NCBI GenBank assembly: GCA_963776735.1 | Contig: CAVZNV010000015.1 | Location: 62,001 to 126,000 of the forward strand | From: PALSA-612 sp963776735 | Lineage (GTDB): Bacteria; Actinomycetota; Thermoleophilia; Gaiellales; Gaiellaceae | Length of the DNA: 64,000 bases | Reading direction: 5' to 3' | Shown: piece by piece, positions 1 to 7,373 of the stretch | Layout of the letters: the number at the start of each line of letters is the position of its first letter | Position numbering within the stretch: position 1 is the first letter of the stretch | Position numbers and translations under genes: made by a program | Notes under the pieces: generated by a model | Told to the model about the DNA's origin: nothing | The model's input: the letters and a program-made list of their open reading frames with translations, nothing else | The model's database searches: none

Positions 1-30
1 CTGGTGAGGAACGTCCACGGCTTCTCTTGC

Positions 31-58
31 TTGACAGACGACATTTTTAACGTATGAT
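31..58 (+). promoter_or_regulatory. Sigma-70-type promoter upstream of the STAS gene
   Basis: The box TTGACA (31-36) and the box TATGAT (53-58) are separated by 16 bp, close to the primary sigma factor consensus. They lie in a locally AT-richer stretch. Transcription would start near position 65 and give a leader of about 65 nt ending in the GGAGGT ribosome binding site of the STAS gene. It could drive STAS and the SpoIIE phosphatase together. Confidence 0.65.
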
Positions 59-130
59 TTCTATCGGTACAAAGTTGTCGTACCTATCGTAGCCCTGACC
101 CTGCTGCCCGATCAAGTGCTGGAGGTCGAG

Positions 131-541
131 ATGAGCGCCACGGGACAAGAGCTGCCGGTCGTCGACGTCGTCAAGGTGACCGACGAGATCACGGCCATCG
201 ATCTCGAAGGGGAGCTAGACATCGCAAACGCTCCCGAGGTCATCAGGCAAGCCCAGCGGTTGCTCGGCGATGGTCGTCATCTGATCATCAACCTGAGCGA
301 CGCGACCTTCATTGACTCATCGATCGTCAACGCCCTGTTCACAGTGAACGCGGCAGCAGCCGGCCAGGACAGACAGTGTGTGCTCCAGTTCGGCACTCAC
401 CCAGGCGTCGAGCGTGTGCTCTCCATAACCGGCGCGGACAGGAAGCTGGCCTGCGCTCCCAGCCGGCAGAAAGCGATCGACCTGATCAACAGCTATATCT
501 CCGACGCGCCGCCGCACTCGCGTGGCGACGAGTGGAGATGA
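131..541 (+). CDS. STAS-domain anti-sigma-factor antagonist
   Basis: Single-domain STAS protein of 136 aa, the size of RsbV/SpoIIAA proteins. Such proteins bind an anti-sigma kinase when unphosphorylated and so release a sigma factor or other partner in the cytoplasm. The typical first strand and helix are seen at residues 22-37 (AIDLEGELDIANAP). The segment FIDSSIV at 60-66 carries the serine expected to be phosphorylated (Ser64, second Ser of DSS, as in SpoIIAA). ATG at 131 is chosen because GGAGGT lies 4 nt upstream; a GTG at 116 is open but lacks such a site. The neighbour 42 nt downstream is a SpoIIE phosphatase with its own kinase-like domain, so the pair probably forms one partner-switching module. 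The target sigma factor is not visible. Confidence 0.85.
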   Translation: MSATGQELPVVDVVKVTDEITAIDLEGELDIANAPEVIRQAQRLLGDGRHLIINLSDATFIDSSIVNALFTVNAAAAGQDRQCVLQFGTHPGVERVLSITGADRKLACAPSRQKAIDLINSYISDAPPHSRGDEWR

Positions 542-583
542 GCGGGTGCAGCGCCGGGCCGGCCCAGCGGCAGTAAACGGCTC

Positions 584-3136
584 ATGAGAACGCGCAGTTG
601 GCGGGCGGACATGCAGATCGTCCAGCGGCGGCGTCTGCTGATTGGCGGTGTTGCCGCGACGTTTGTGTTGGCCGCGGTTGCCGCCGGCTTCAGCTGGCGG
701 CAGTACGACGACGGAAAGCGGCACGCGTTGAACGAGCTGGACGCCCGCGTGGTGCTCGCCGCCACCGTCTTTGACACGTACTTCTCGGGTCAGATCGCGG
801 CACTGCGCTCGATTGCCGCGGCGCCGCCGGTCGTGGCCAAGGACGCTCCGGCTATGGCCAGGTACTTCCGCCGGGTGCGACGGGCCGACAAGGCGCTGTT
901 CACGGGCGGCCTGGGATGGATAGATCGCTCGGGTGATGTCGAGGCTTCAACTACAGCCACCCGTCTCTCCCCGGCGGTCAACGTGTCCAATCGGGGCTAT
1001 TTCAGGACTGTGATGGCAACCGGCAAACCGTCTATCAGCGCTGGATTGGTGAGCAAGAGCGGCCATCTGCGGGTCGTTGTGATGGCGGTGCCGACCCATG
1101 ACGCGAAAGGGCGATTGAGCGGGGTGCTGGCCGGCTCGCTTCAGGTGATGCAGTCGCGGCCGAGTCGGCAGTCGATCGATCTCGGCTACCAGGGTCTGGT
1201 CGTCGTCGATCGCGACGGCCAAGAACTGACGGCGACCGGCTTCGCGCACCCGGCAAACACGGCTCTCCTCGAGCGGATGCGCAGCCGTGGGACCGAGGTT
1301 CTCGCAGACACCAGAGGCCTGAGCGGCTCTCGCGGTCGGGTCGTTGCCTACGCAACGTCGCCGTTGCCGGGCTGGATAAGCGTCATCGACCGTCCGCCGT
1401 CGTCCGTATTCGCCTCTGCACGCCGCGCCTTGCTACTCGAGCTGGTCTCGATCATCGGCGCTGCGCTGCTGGTGCTGGCCCTGCTCGCCTGGATCTCTCG
1501 TCGCGCCAATCGCAACGCGCTGGCTGAGCGGCAACGCGCGGAGATCGCTGCCGAGCTGACCCGCTCGCTCGCCGACGCATACACGCCGGTTGACGTGGGC
1601 CGCGCTCTCGCCGCGGCCCTGGCGGCAAGCTTCCCGGAGTCAGCAGCCGCGGTGGCGTTGAGCGACGGTGACGGAACTGGTCTCGGGCTCGCCGCTGTGG
1701 AGGGATGGAAGCCGCCGTTGCCCGATCGTGATCACGCGACACTTCTCGGGCCTGCCGCAGCGGCGTTCGAGCCCGGCCGGCCGCTGCGGTTGAAGACTCC
1801 CGCGGCGGTCACGAAGGCGTTCACCGACCTGCAGCGGGAATGGGGTCAGGAGATCGGATCGCTTTATGCCGCCCCGATCGGGAGCCGAGGCAGCCACAAG
1901 CTTGGCGCCATCGTCCTCATGTTCGACGAGCCGCGAGCGTTCGACCCGCGAGACGAGGCCATCGTCAAAGCTCACTTGGAACAAGCGATCCAGGCTCTGA
2001 CGAGAACGGTGCGGCAGGAACGCGAACACGAGGTAGCAGTCGAACTGCAACGCAGCCTGCTGCCGGACGAATTGCCCCAGGCCGACGCCGTCCGCTTCGC
2101 GGCCCGCTATCACGCCGGTGGCTCCGGCGTCGAAGTCGGCGGCGACTGGTACGACGCCGTCCGTCGCCCGGACGGCGTCTTCCACATCACAGTCGGAGAC
2201 GTCGCCGGACGCGGCATCAGGGCGGCCACGCTGATGGCCCAGTTGCGGAACGCCTTCCGGGCCTACGCCTTCGACTGCACCTCGCCGGGTGAGATCACGC
2301 GCCGCCTGCTTCGCCACATTCCGATAGACGGCATGGCAACTACGGTCTGTCTGACCTACGACCCCTACACACGGCATCTCGGCTACTCGCTCGCCGGGCA
2401 TCCTCCGGTGCTGCTCCTCGACCGAAACACCGGGCAGGTCTCAAAGCTCGCCGACGCGGCCGCGCCGCCGCTGGGATTCGCAAACCCCGAGTCGATCAAC
2501 GAGGACTGGCTGACGCTCCCCGAGTCGGCGACCATCGTCGCCTACACCGACGGTCTCGTCGAGCGTCGCAGAGCAAACATCGACGACGGCATCGAGCGCA
2601 TCGCCGTCGAGCTGGCGCACACAACCGGACGGAGCGCCGAGGCCCAAGCGGATGCCCTCTTGGCCGCCGCAAGCGAACGAGGCATTGTCGATGACGACAC
2701 CGCACTCGTCGTCATCGACGTCGGCCCGACCCCGGCAACGCTCGAAATCGAGATACCGGGCGACCCCGGCGCGATGTCAGCCCTACGACGCCGCATCGAT
2801 ACCTGGATGGCTCTGCGCGGTATCGGCGAGATGGAGCGAATCGACGCCGTCCTTGCTCTGCACGAAGCCTGCATCAACGCGATCGAGCACGGTTACCAGT
2901 CAACAAGCGGCACGATCAAGCTGACCATCGAGCACAGGGACGGGAGCCTCGCGATGGAAATCGAAGACCGAGGCAGTTGGCGCCCGCCGACGCTCGACCC
3001 AACCCGAGGACGCGGGACACAGATGATGGCCAAAACCATGCACTCAACCCAGGTCAGCCACAACGGCAACGGAACCCGCGTCCTCCTCGAACAACGTCTA
3101 TCGACAGACGCTCCGCGCCTAGCCGGCGGACAGTAA
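584..3136 (+). CDS. Membrane sensor with GAF, SpoIIE-type PP2C phosphatase and HATPase domains
   Basis: Multi-domain signalling protein of 850 aa. Order: a transmembrane helix at about residues 18-38, an extracellular Cache-like sensor region to about 280, a second membrane helix at about 285-305, a GAF-like domain to about 480, a SpoIIE/RsbU phosphatase domain at about 485-690 with the metal-binding segments GGDWYDA and GDVAGRG, and a C-terminal RsbW-like HATPase domain with the N-box LHEACINAIEHGY. The phosphatase would dephosphorylate an STAS antagonist such as the preceding gene product, and the HATPase domain could phosphorylate it or bind a sigma factor. An internal ATG at 611 is an alternative start. 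The extracellular ligand is unknown. Confidence 0.88.
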   Translation: MRTRSWRADMQIVQRRRLLIGGVAATFVLAAVAAGFSWRQYDDGKRHALNELDARVVLAATVFDTYFSGQIAALRSIAAAPPVVAKDAPAMARYFRRVRRADKALFTGGLGWIDRSGDVEASTTATRLSPAVNVSNRGYFRTVMATGKPSISAGLVSKSGHLRVVVMAVPTHDAKGRLSGVLAGSLQVMQSRPSRQSIDLGYQGLVVVDRDGQELTATGFAHPANTALLERMRSRGTEVLADTRGLSGSRGRVVAYATSPLPGWISVIDRPPSSVFASARRALLLELVSIIGAALLVLALLAWISRRANRNALAERQRAEIAAELTRSLADAYTPVDVGRALAAALAASFPESAAAVALSDGDGTGLGLAAVEGWKPPLPDRDHATLLGPAAAAFEPGRPLRLKTPAAVTKAFTDLQREWGQEIGSLYAAPIGSRGSHKLGAIVLMFDEPRAFDPRDEAIVKAHLEQAIQALTRTVRQEREHEVAVELQRSLLPDELPQADAVRFAARYHAGGSGVEVGGDWYDAVRRPDGVFHITVGDVAGRGIRAATLMAQLRNAFRAYAFDCTSPGEITRRLLRHIPIDGMATTVCLTYDPYTRHLGYSLAGHPPVLLLDRNTGQVSKLADAAAPPLGFANPESINEDWLTLPESATIVAYTDGLVERRRANIDDGIERIAVELAHTTGRSAEAQADALLAAASERGIVDDDTALVVIDVGPTPATLEIEIPGDPGAMSALRRRIDTWMALRGIGEMERIDAVLALHEACINAIEHGYQSTSGTIKLTIEHRDGSLAMEIEDRGSWRPPTLDPTRGRGTQMMAKTMHSTQVSHNGNGTRVLLEQRLSTDAPRLAGGQ

Positions 3137-3310
3137 TTGACAGCCGGTGGAGGTCGGAAGAAGTTCCACGGTCCGGGCGGGTACGGCATCGGTTTCGCGG
3201 TTTAGGCGCGCGGTCGATCGGGGACCGTGTCGTTCTCTGAATCAACCCACTGGTCCTGATCGCCGCCGCCGCTGCCCTCTCTGTGCCGGGCAAATCCAAA
3301 GGAGGTCGAA

Positions 3311-3862
3311 GTGGTGTTCAACTCACTGTCGGATGTCTTGGTCGAAGAAGTCGCCAACCTGTATAACGCCGAACAGCAGCTGGTCGCCGGCCTGCCGAGT
3401 CTGGCCGCCGCGGCGCACTCTTATGACCTCAGGGATGCGCTTGAAGTACACCTCGAGCAAACGCGCGGTCATGTCGAGCGCCTGAAGCAGGTGGCGGTGG
3501 AAATTGGCCTCGCGATGCCGGGCCAGACAACGTGCGAAGCGATGCGAGGCCTGATTGCCGACGCGACAGCGACGGCAGAGGCAACCGGTGACTCGGTCGC
3601 AATAGACGCGGCGTTGATCGGCGCGGTGCAGCGTGTTGAGCACTACGAGCTGGCCGCGTACGGAACGGCGCGGGCACTTGCCCGCGAGCTGGACTTTGAT
3701 GCTGCTGTGTCGCTTCTCGACCAGACGATCGACGAAGAACGCGGCGCGGACAAGCAACTCACCAAGCTCGCCGAGGGCGGTCTGCTCAGCAGCGGCATCA
3801 ACCGGCTCGCTGCGAACCGGACGGACGAGCCAGCCGGAGAAATACAAGAACAGACAGCCTGA
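3311..3862 (+). CDS. DUF892 (YciE-type) ferritin-like protein
   Basis: 183-aa all-helical protein of the DUF892/YciF family, a ferritin-like four-helix fold linked to stress responses in other bacteria. The usual opening is seen (SLSDVLVEEVANLYNAEQQL), followed by helices with Glu and His residues (EVHLEQTRGHVERL, RVEHYELAAYGTA, DEERGADKQL) that form the family's di-metal site. The GTG start has GGAGGT 4 nt upstream, the same arrangement as for the STAS gene. It follows the SpoIIE phosphatase by 174 nt, which suggests it may belong to the stress response that module controls. Its biochemical role is not established. Confidence 0.85.
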   Translation: MVFNSLSDVLVEEVANLYNAEQQLVAGLPSLAAAAHSYDLRDALEVHLEQTRGHVERLKQVAVEIGLAMPGQTTCEAMRGLIADATATAEATGDSVAIDAALIGAVQRVEHYELAAYGTARALARELDFDAAVSLLDQTIDEERGADKQLTKLAEGGLLSSGINRLAANRTDEPAGEIQEQTA

Positions 3863-3905
3863 GCGATAGACATCCCGCGCACCGCATACGACCTAGGGAG
3901 ACTGG

Positions 3906-3974
3906 ATGTCCGTGTTCGAGCATGACCTCCGTCGACTCCAGAGCCGAACGGTACTTCGTCAGAACTTCGCCTAA
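3906..3974 (+). CDS. Possible 22-residue small protein
   Basis: A short open frame (ATG to TAA) begins 5 nt after AGGGAG, a plausible ribosome binding site. The predicted peptide is basic (MSVFEHDLRRLQSR, then 8 more residues) and could form one amphipathic helix. It ends 11 nt before the 3' end of the tRNA-Gly gene on the other strand. I recognise no family. The ribosome binding site is the only support, and a chance frame of this length is quite possible. Confidence 0.25.
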   Translation: MSVFEHDLRRLQSRTVLRQNFA

Positions 3975-3985
3975 CAATCGGAAGA

Positions 3986-4056
3986 AGCGGGCGGTGGGAA
4001 TCGAACCCACGTGGCCAGCTTGGAAGGCTGGGGCTCTACCATTGAGCTACGCCCGC
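3986..4056 (-). tRNA. tRNA-Gly (anticodon UCC)
   Basis: Read on the minus strand, the sequence folds as a 71-nt cloverleaf. The 7-bp acceptor stem is GCGGGCG/CGCCCGC with discriminator U. The D arm contains AATGGTA, the anticodon stem is CCAGC/GCTGG with loop CTTCCAA (anticodon TCC), and the T arm has TTCGATT. CCA is not encoded. Four intact helices with all expected invariant positions make this a functional tRNA. Confidence 0.95.
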
Positions 4057-4096
4057 GCTGGCGGCGCCTCGGCACCGCCGGAGTAGCGTACCGAGC

Positions 4097-4861
4097 GTGG
4101 TGGCGCCCTCCGACTGGAGCCTGGATCCCGACGGGTTCGTCACCGCCGCGGGGCTGGCCGTCGTCTACGTGGTCGCGACCCGGGTGTTCCCGGCGCCGCG
4201 CTGGCGCGTCGTCTGCTACTCGGCCGGTGTCGCCATCGTCTTCTTCACGCGCGTCACGCCGCTGGCGACGCTGGCGAACCACTACCTGCTGACCGCGCAC
4301 CTCGTCCAGAACATCGCCATCGCCGAGTGGGCGCCGGCGCTGCTCGTCCTCGGGATCCCGCCCGCCCTGGCCGAGTTCCTCGGGCGCGCCCCGGGAGCTC
4401 GCGCGCTCACGTTCCCACCGGTCGCCCTCGGAATCTGGCTCGGCACCTACCTCGTCTGGCACCTGCCGTGGGTGTACGACGCGGCGCTCGAACATCCGCG
4501 CTCGCTGCTGCACCTCGAGCACCTCTTCTACCTCGCAGCCGGCTTCCTGCTCTGGTGGCCCGTCTTCCAGGACGCGCCGCGGCGGCTCGGCTCGGGCGGG
4601 AAAGCCGTGTACCTGGGAGCCGCCTTCGTCTTCGCCTCGCCGTTCGGACTGGTCGTCTCGCTGCTCGGGCGGCCGATCTATCCGTTCTACGAGCATGCGC
4701 CGCGCCTGTGGGGCATCGGCGCGCTCCAGGATCAGCGCATCGCCGGGGTCGCGATGACCGTCGAGGAGGCCGTCCTCTTCTTCTGCCTCCTGCTCGTCTA
4801 CGTCTCGCGCTTCTTCCACGAGGAGGAGACGCGCGACCTGCTCTCGACCGCCGGACGTTAG
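4097..4861 (+). CDS. Cytochrome c oxidase assembly factor CtaG-like membrane protein
   Basis: 254-aa polytopic membrane protein of the CtaG/Caa3 assembly family. In Bacillus, CtaG is needed for active caa3 oxidase. About seven hydrophobic helices are visible, with the family's histidine-bearing segments NHYLLTAHLVQN, YLVWHLPWVYD and HLEHLFYLAAGF, which may bind copper. The C-terminal half continues with the family pattern (EEAVLFFCLLLVYVSRFF). The GTG start lies 7 nt after TAGCGT and has no ribosome binding site, so the mRNA is probably leaderless. No oxidase genes are nearby. Confidence 0.82.
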   Translation: MVAPSDWSLDPDGFVTAAGLAVVYVVATRVFPAPRWRVVCYSAGVAIVFFTRVTPLATLANHYLLTAHLVQNIAIAEWAPALLVLGIPPALAEFLGRAPGARALTFPPVALGIWLGTYLVWHLPWVYDAALEHPRSLLHLEHLFYLAAGFLLWWPVFQDAPRRLGSGGKAVYLGAAFVFASPFGLVVSLLGRPIYPFYEHAPRLWGIGALQDQRIAGVAMTVEEAVLFFCLLLVYVSRFFHEEETRDLLSTAGR

Positions 4862-4872
4862 CCCGGACGGGA

Positions 4873-4934
4873 TTTCCGCAAAGTGCGAATGTCGTCAAAC
4901 TCGACGACAAATCGGTTTTCGCAAATTGCGGGAA
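4873..4934. repeat. Nested imperfect inverted repeat between convergent genes
   Basis: An outer pair, TTCCGCAAAGTGCGAA against TTCGCAAATTGCGGGAA, is an imperfect inverted repeat. Inside it lies a perfect one, GTCGTC-6 nt-GACGAC (4891-4908). The transcript could fold into one long hairpin. It sits 12 nt past the CtaG-like gene, in the 256-nt gap before the convergent lyase gene, so a bidirectional terminator is the simplest reading. There is no clear U-run. I see nothing else in the rest of this gap. Confidence 0.4.
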
Positions 4935-5117
4935 GTTCGCTCGCCGAGTTCCTTGCACACTCGACCCCTACCCCCTAGTCTCCCCGATGCGCCGAGCACG
5001 GAGCGCAAGTAGACCGAAGCCCATCCGGGCGGCACTAGGCGGAAGCCGAAGGTCGGTGGGAGGGGTGGACGAAAGCGAGACCGGCTCGGCGAATTCTTTG
5101 GTCCCGGCGTTTTCTGT

Positions 5118-5993
5118 TTAGAGAACGGGAGCTTCGAGCCAGACGGAAAGCAGGTCGCCGAGGCGTTCGCGCTCGTCGGCCGTGAGGCCGCGGAGCGGGC
5201 GGCGGACGTCCTCGTTGATCAAGACGCCGCGCGTGCGCAGGACGTGCTTCAGCGCAGCGTGACGCGGGAAGCCCTCGATCGCGGCCCGGAGCTCGCCCAC
5301 CCGTTGCGTCGCCTCGGTGTTCCCGCTGCGCACCGCTTCGAGCACGAGCTCCGGAAACGCCGTGGCGAGCGCCGAGACCGCGCCGACCGCGCCGCGGGCC
5401 ATGCCCCGCCCGATCAGCGACTCAGGCCCGACGAAGACGTCCAAGCCCTCGATCAGGTAGGGCTCGAACCGCTCCCAGGGCGCGTCCGAGACCTTCATCC
5501 CGGCGAGGTTCGGGGCCGCCTCGCGCAGCTGCTCGATCACGTGCGGCGGGACGGCGTAACCGCTCGTGCGCTCGAACTCGTAGACGTAGAACGGCACCGG
5601 CGCGCACGCGGCCGCTGCGGCCGTGAAGTGGGCGATCAGCGCCTGGTCGTCGAGCGGGAAGTACGGCGGGGCGATGACGGCGACCGCGTCCACCCCGGCC
5701 CCGGCCGCGTGGGCCGCGAGCTCGACGGTCGCAGCCGTCGTCTGGGCGCCGCAGTGCGCGGCGACGCGCAGGCTTCCGTTCGCCGCCTCGAGAAATCGCT
5801 CGGTGACGAGCTTCCGCTCTAGCGTCGAGAGGTTGATCCCCTCGCCGGTCGTCCCGAGCGCGAGCAGCCCGTCGAGACCGGCGCCGGCGAGGAACCCGAC
5901 GAGCGGCCCGAACCCGTCCTCGTCGACCGCCGCCCCGCCGTCGCGAAGCGGCGTCGCAGCAGCAGCGAGCGCTCCTGAGAGCTTTCCGGCCAT
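5118..5993 (-). CDS. Dihydrodipicolinate synthase / N-acetylneuraminate lyase family protein
   Basis: 291-aa TIM-barrel aldolase of the DapA/NanA superfamily, usual length. GTTGEG (about residues 46-51) is the pyruvate-carboxylate loop, the Tyr of FYVYEFERT is the proton relay, and Lys of GMKVSD is the Schiff-base lysine. The segment after the Tyr lacks the exact pattern of true DapA, and no lysine genes are near, so the substrate may be another 2-keto acid aldol. The frame stays open 162 nt further upstream through the tRNA-Pro region. I start at the ATG before AGKLSGALAAAATPL because family homology begins there. Confidence 0.8.
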   Translation of the reverse strand: MAGKLSGALAAAATPLRDGGAAVDEDGFGPLVGFLAGAGLDGLLALGTTGEGINLSTLERKLVTERFLEAANGSLRVAAHCGAQTTAATVELAAHAAGAGVDAVAVIAPPYFPLDDQALIAHFTAAAAACAPVPFYVYEFERTSGYAVPPHVIEQLREAAPNLAGMKVSDAPWERFEPYLIEGLDVFVGPESLIGRGMARGAVGAVSALATAFPELVLEAVRSGNTEATQRVGELRAAIEGFPRHAALKHVLRTRGVLINEDVRRPLRGLTADERERLGDLLSVWLEAPVL

Positions 5994-6083
5994 CCGGGCC
6001 AACGTACCACCCGCCGCGAAGCCCCGGCTTGCCCGGGGCATAGCTCGAGCCGCACGACACGCGCCGCGAAGAAGGAGGGGGCT

Positions 6084-6110
6084 CGTGGGGGAACCCTGGG
6101 TTCCCCCACG
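6084..6110 (-). terminator. Perfect inverted repeat just past tRNA-Pro, probable terminator
   Basis: CGTGGGGGAACCC and GGGTTCCCCCACG face each other around one central T, giving a hairpin of 12 bp with a 3-nt loop. It begins 4 nt beyond the 3' end of the tRNA-Pro gene on the same strand and is followed there by a pyrimidine-rich stretch (CCCCCTCCTTCTTC). That fits termination of the tRNA transcript before the lyase gene. Confidence 0.55.
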
Positions 6111-6114
6111 CTCA

Positions 6115-6188
6115 TCGGGACGGCCAGATTCGAACTGGCGACCTTCCGCTCCCAAAGCGGATGCGCTACCAGGCTGCGCTACGTCCCG
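6115..6188 (-). tRNA. tRNA-Pro (anticodon UGG)
   Basis: On the minus strand this folds as a 74-nt cloverleaf. The acceptor stem is CGGGACG/CGTCCCG with discriminator A, the first base being C as is typical for bacterial tRNA-Pro. The anticodon stem is TCCGC/GCGGA with loop TTTGGGA (anticodon TGG, G37), and the T arm is GCCAG-TTCGAAT-CTGGC. No CCA is encoded. Confidence 0.95.
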
Positions 6189-6232
6189 TGCCTGGAGTGT
6201 AGGCGGCGGTCGTGCTGTAGGTTCCCGTCCCT

Positions 6233-7186
6233 TTGTCCGACGTGATCCCGATCCCCGGGGCGGAGCCGATCCGGCCCGAGCGCCGGCCCGCGCTCGGGTA
6301 CGCGATGGCGCTCGGCGCCGCGGCCCTGTTCGGCGTGAATGGCGCCGTGATCAAGGTCGCGCTCGACGACGACCTTTCGGCCTACCGGCTGGCGGAGCTC
6401 CGGTGCCTGCTGTCCTTCGTGATCTTCGTCTTCGTCGTCGCCGCGGTGCGCCGCGACCGGCTGAGAACGAGCTGGCGAGAACTCCTCTACCTGGCGGTGT
6501 TCGGTGCGTGCGCCGTCGTGCTCACCCAGCTCCTGTACCTGCTCGCGATCCGGCGGTTGAAGATCGGCGTGGCGCTCGTGCTGATCTTCCTCGGCCCGCT
6601 GCTCGTCGCGCTCTGGTCGCGATTCGTCGGCAAGCACGAGCTGCGACCGCGCTTCTGGGCAGCGCTCGCCCTGTCGATGGTGGGTCTCGTCCTCGTCGTC
6701 AGGTTCTGGGACGGCTTCTCGCTGGACGGCCTCGGCGTTGCCTTCGCGCTGGCCGGCGCGGGCGCGTACACGTTCTACGTCCTCTACGCGGAGCATGCGG
6801 TCGGGCGGCGCGACCCGATCTCGCTGCTCTGCTTCGGCTTCCTCTTCGCAACGCTGCTCTGGACCATCGTCCAGCCGTGGTGGAGCCTGCCCTGGCACGC
6901 GTTGACGCAGGACGTGTCGCTGCACGGCAACCTGGCCGGCCAGTCGCTGCCGGAATGGGTACTCGTGGGGTGGATCGTCCTGGTCGGGACGGTCGTGCCG
7001 TTCATCCTCGTCGTCGGCGCTCTCGAGCACCTGCCCGCGACGCGCGTGGCCATCTGCGGGATGCTCGAGCCGGTCGTGGCGACGCTGATCGCCTACGCGT
7101 GGCTGGCCGAGACACTCGCTCCGGCGCAGCTCGTCGGTGGCCTGCTCGTTCTGGTCGCGATCGGAATAGCCCAGTCCGCAAGGTAG
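6233..7186 (+). CDS. EamA/DMT-family transporter
   Basis: 317-aa integral membrane protein with about ten hydrophobic helices in two homologous halves, the architecture of the drug/metabolite transporter superfamily (RhaT/EamA type). The first half starts YAMALGAAALFGVNGAVIKV. The second ends with the usual LEPVVATLIAYAWLAETL pattern. Members export amino acids, nucleobases or other small metabolites; the substrate cannot be read from sequence. The TTG start lies 9 nt after TAGGTT, and a GTG at 6242 is an alternative. It is divergent from tRNA-Pro and is followed by a separate promoter and RNA-like locus. Confidence 0.85.
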   Translation: MSDVIPIPGAEPIRPERRPALGYAMALGAAALFGVNGAVIKVALDDDLSAYRLAELRCLLSFVIFVFVVAAVRRDRLRTSWRELLYLAVFGACAVVLTQLLYLLAIRRLKIGVALVLIFLGPLLVALWSRFVGKHELRPRFWAALALSMVGLVLVVRFWDGFSLDGLGVAFALAGAGAYTFYVLYAEHAVGRRDPISLLCFGFLFATLLWTIVQPWWSLPWHALTQDVSLHGNLAGQSLPEWVLVGWIVLVGTVVPFILVVGALEHLPATRVAICGMLEPVVATLIAYAWLAETLAPAQLVGGLLVLVAIGIAQSAR

Positions 7187-7189
7187 CTC

Positions 7190-7218
7190 TTTACAACTGG
7201 CGCAGAACAAGTTAGGTT
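7190..7218 (+). promoter_or_regulatory. Promoter of the structured RNA locus before ispH
   Basis: TTTACA (7190-7195) and TAGGTT (7213-7218) are separated by 17 bp, a good primary-sigma match starting just after the EamA stop codon. Transcription would begin near 7225 and run into two strong hairpins. Confidence 0.5.
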
Positions 7219-7224
7219 CCGCAC

Positions 7225-7325
7225 CACTGGGCGATGCGAACCGCGGCGCCTGGCGCATTTGCCGCGGTGAGCAGTCGGAGAAGGCCCGCCGCACTCGACC
7301 CCCCAGGTGGCGGGCTTTCTCTTGG
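7225..7325 (+). ncRNA. Candidate small RNA or attenuator leader upstream of ispH
   Basis: About 100 nt downstream of a promoter hold two hairpins. The first is ACCGCGGC/GCCGCGGT (8 bp, 13-nt loop, 7240-7268). The second is GCCCGCC/GGCGGGC (7284-7290 with 7309-7315) with a loop containing six consecutive C, followed by TTTCTCTT like an intrinsic terminator. ispH has its own TACCAT box close to its start codon, so this transcript could be a free-standing sRNA. Otherwise it is a 5' leader with conditional termination. One C-rich loop recalls the actinobacterial 6C RNA, but the first loop lacks the C run, so I do not assign that family. Confidence 0.4.
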
Positions 7326-7373
7326 TCCCGTACTAACGCGTTCCTCACAAGGCCGGGGCTACCATCAAGCTCG

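Noticed and set aside
3199..3225. SigB-like promoter (GGTTT-16-GGGGAC) before the DUF892 gene
   Set aside because: The -10 part lacks the TA of the GGGTAT consensus, and such matches are common in GC-rich DNA.
3863..4056. Integration site of a mobile island at tRNA-Gly
   Set aside because: No integrase, no duplicated tRNA end and no composition break are visible on either side.
7240..7325. Actinobacterial 6C RNA
   Set aside because: Only the second loop has six C. The first hairpin loop is GCCTGGCGCATTT, so the defining pair of C-rich loops is missing.
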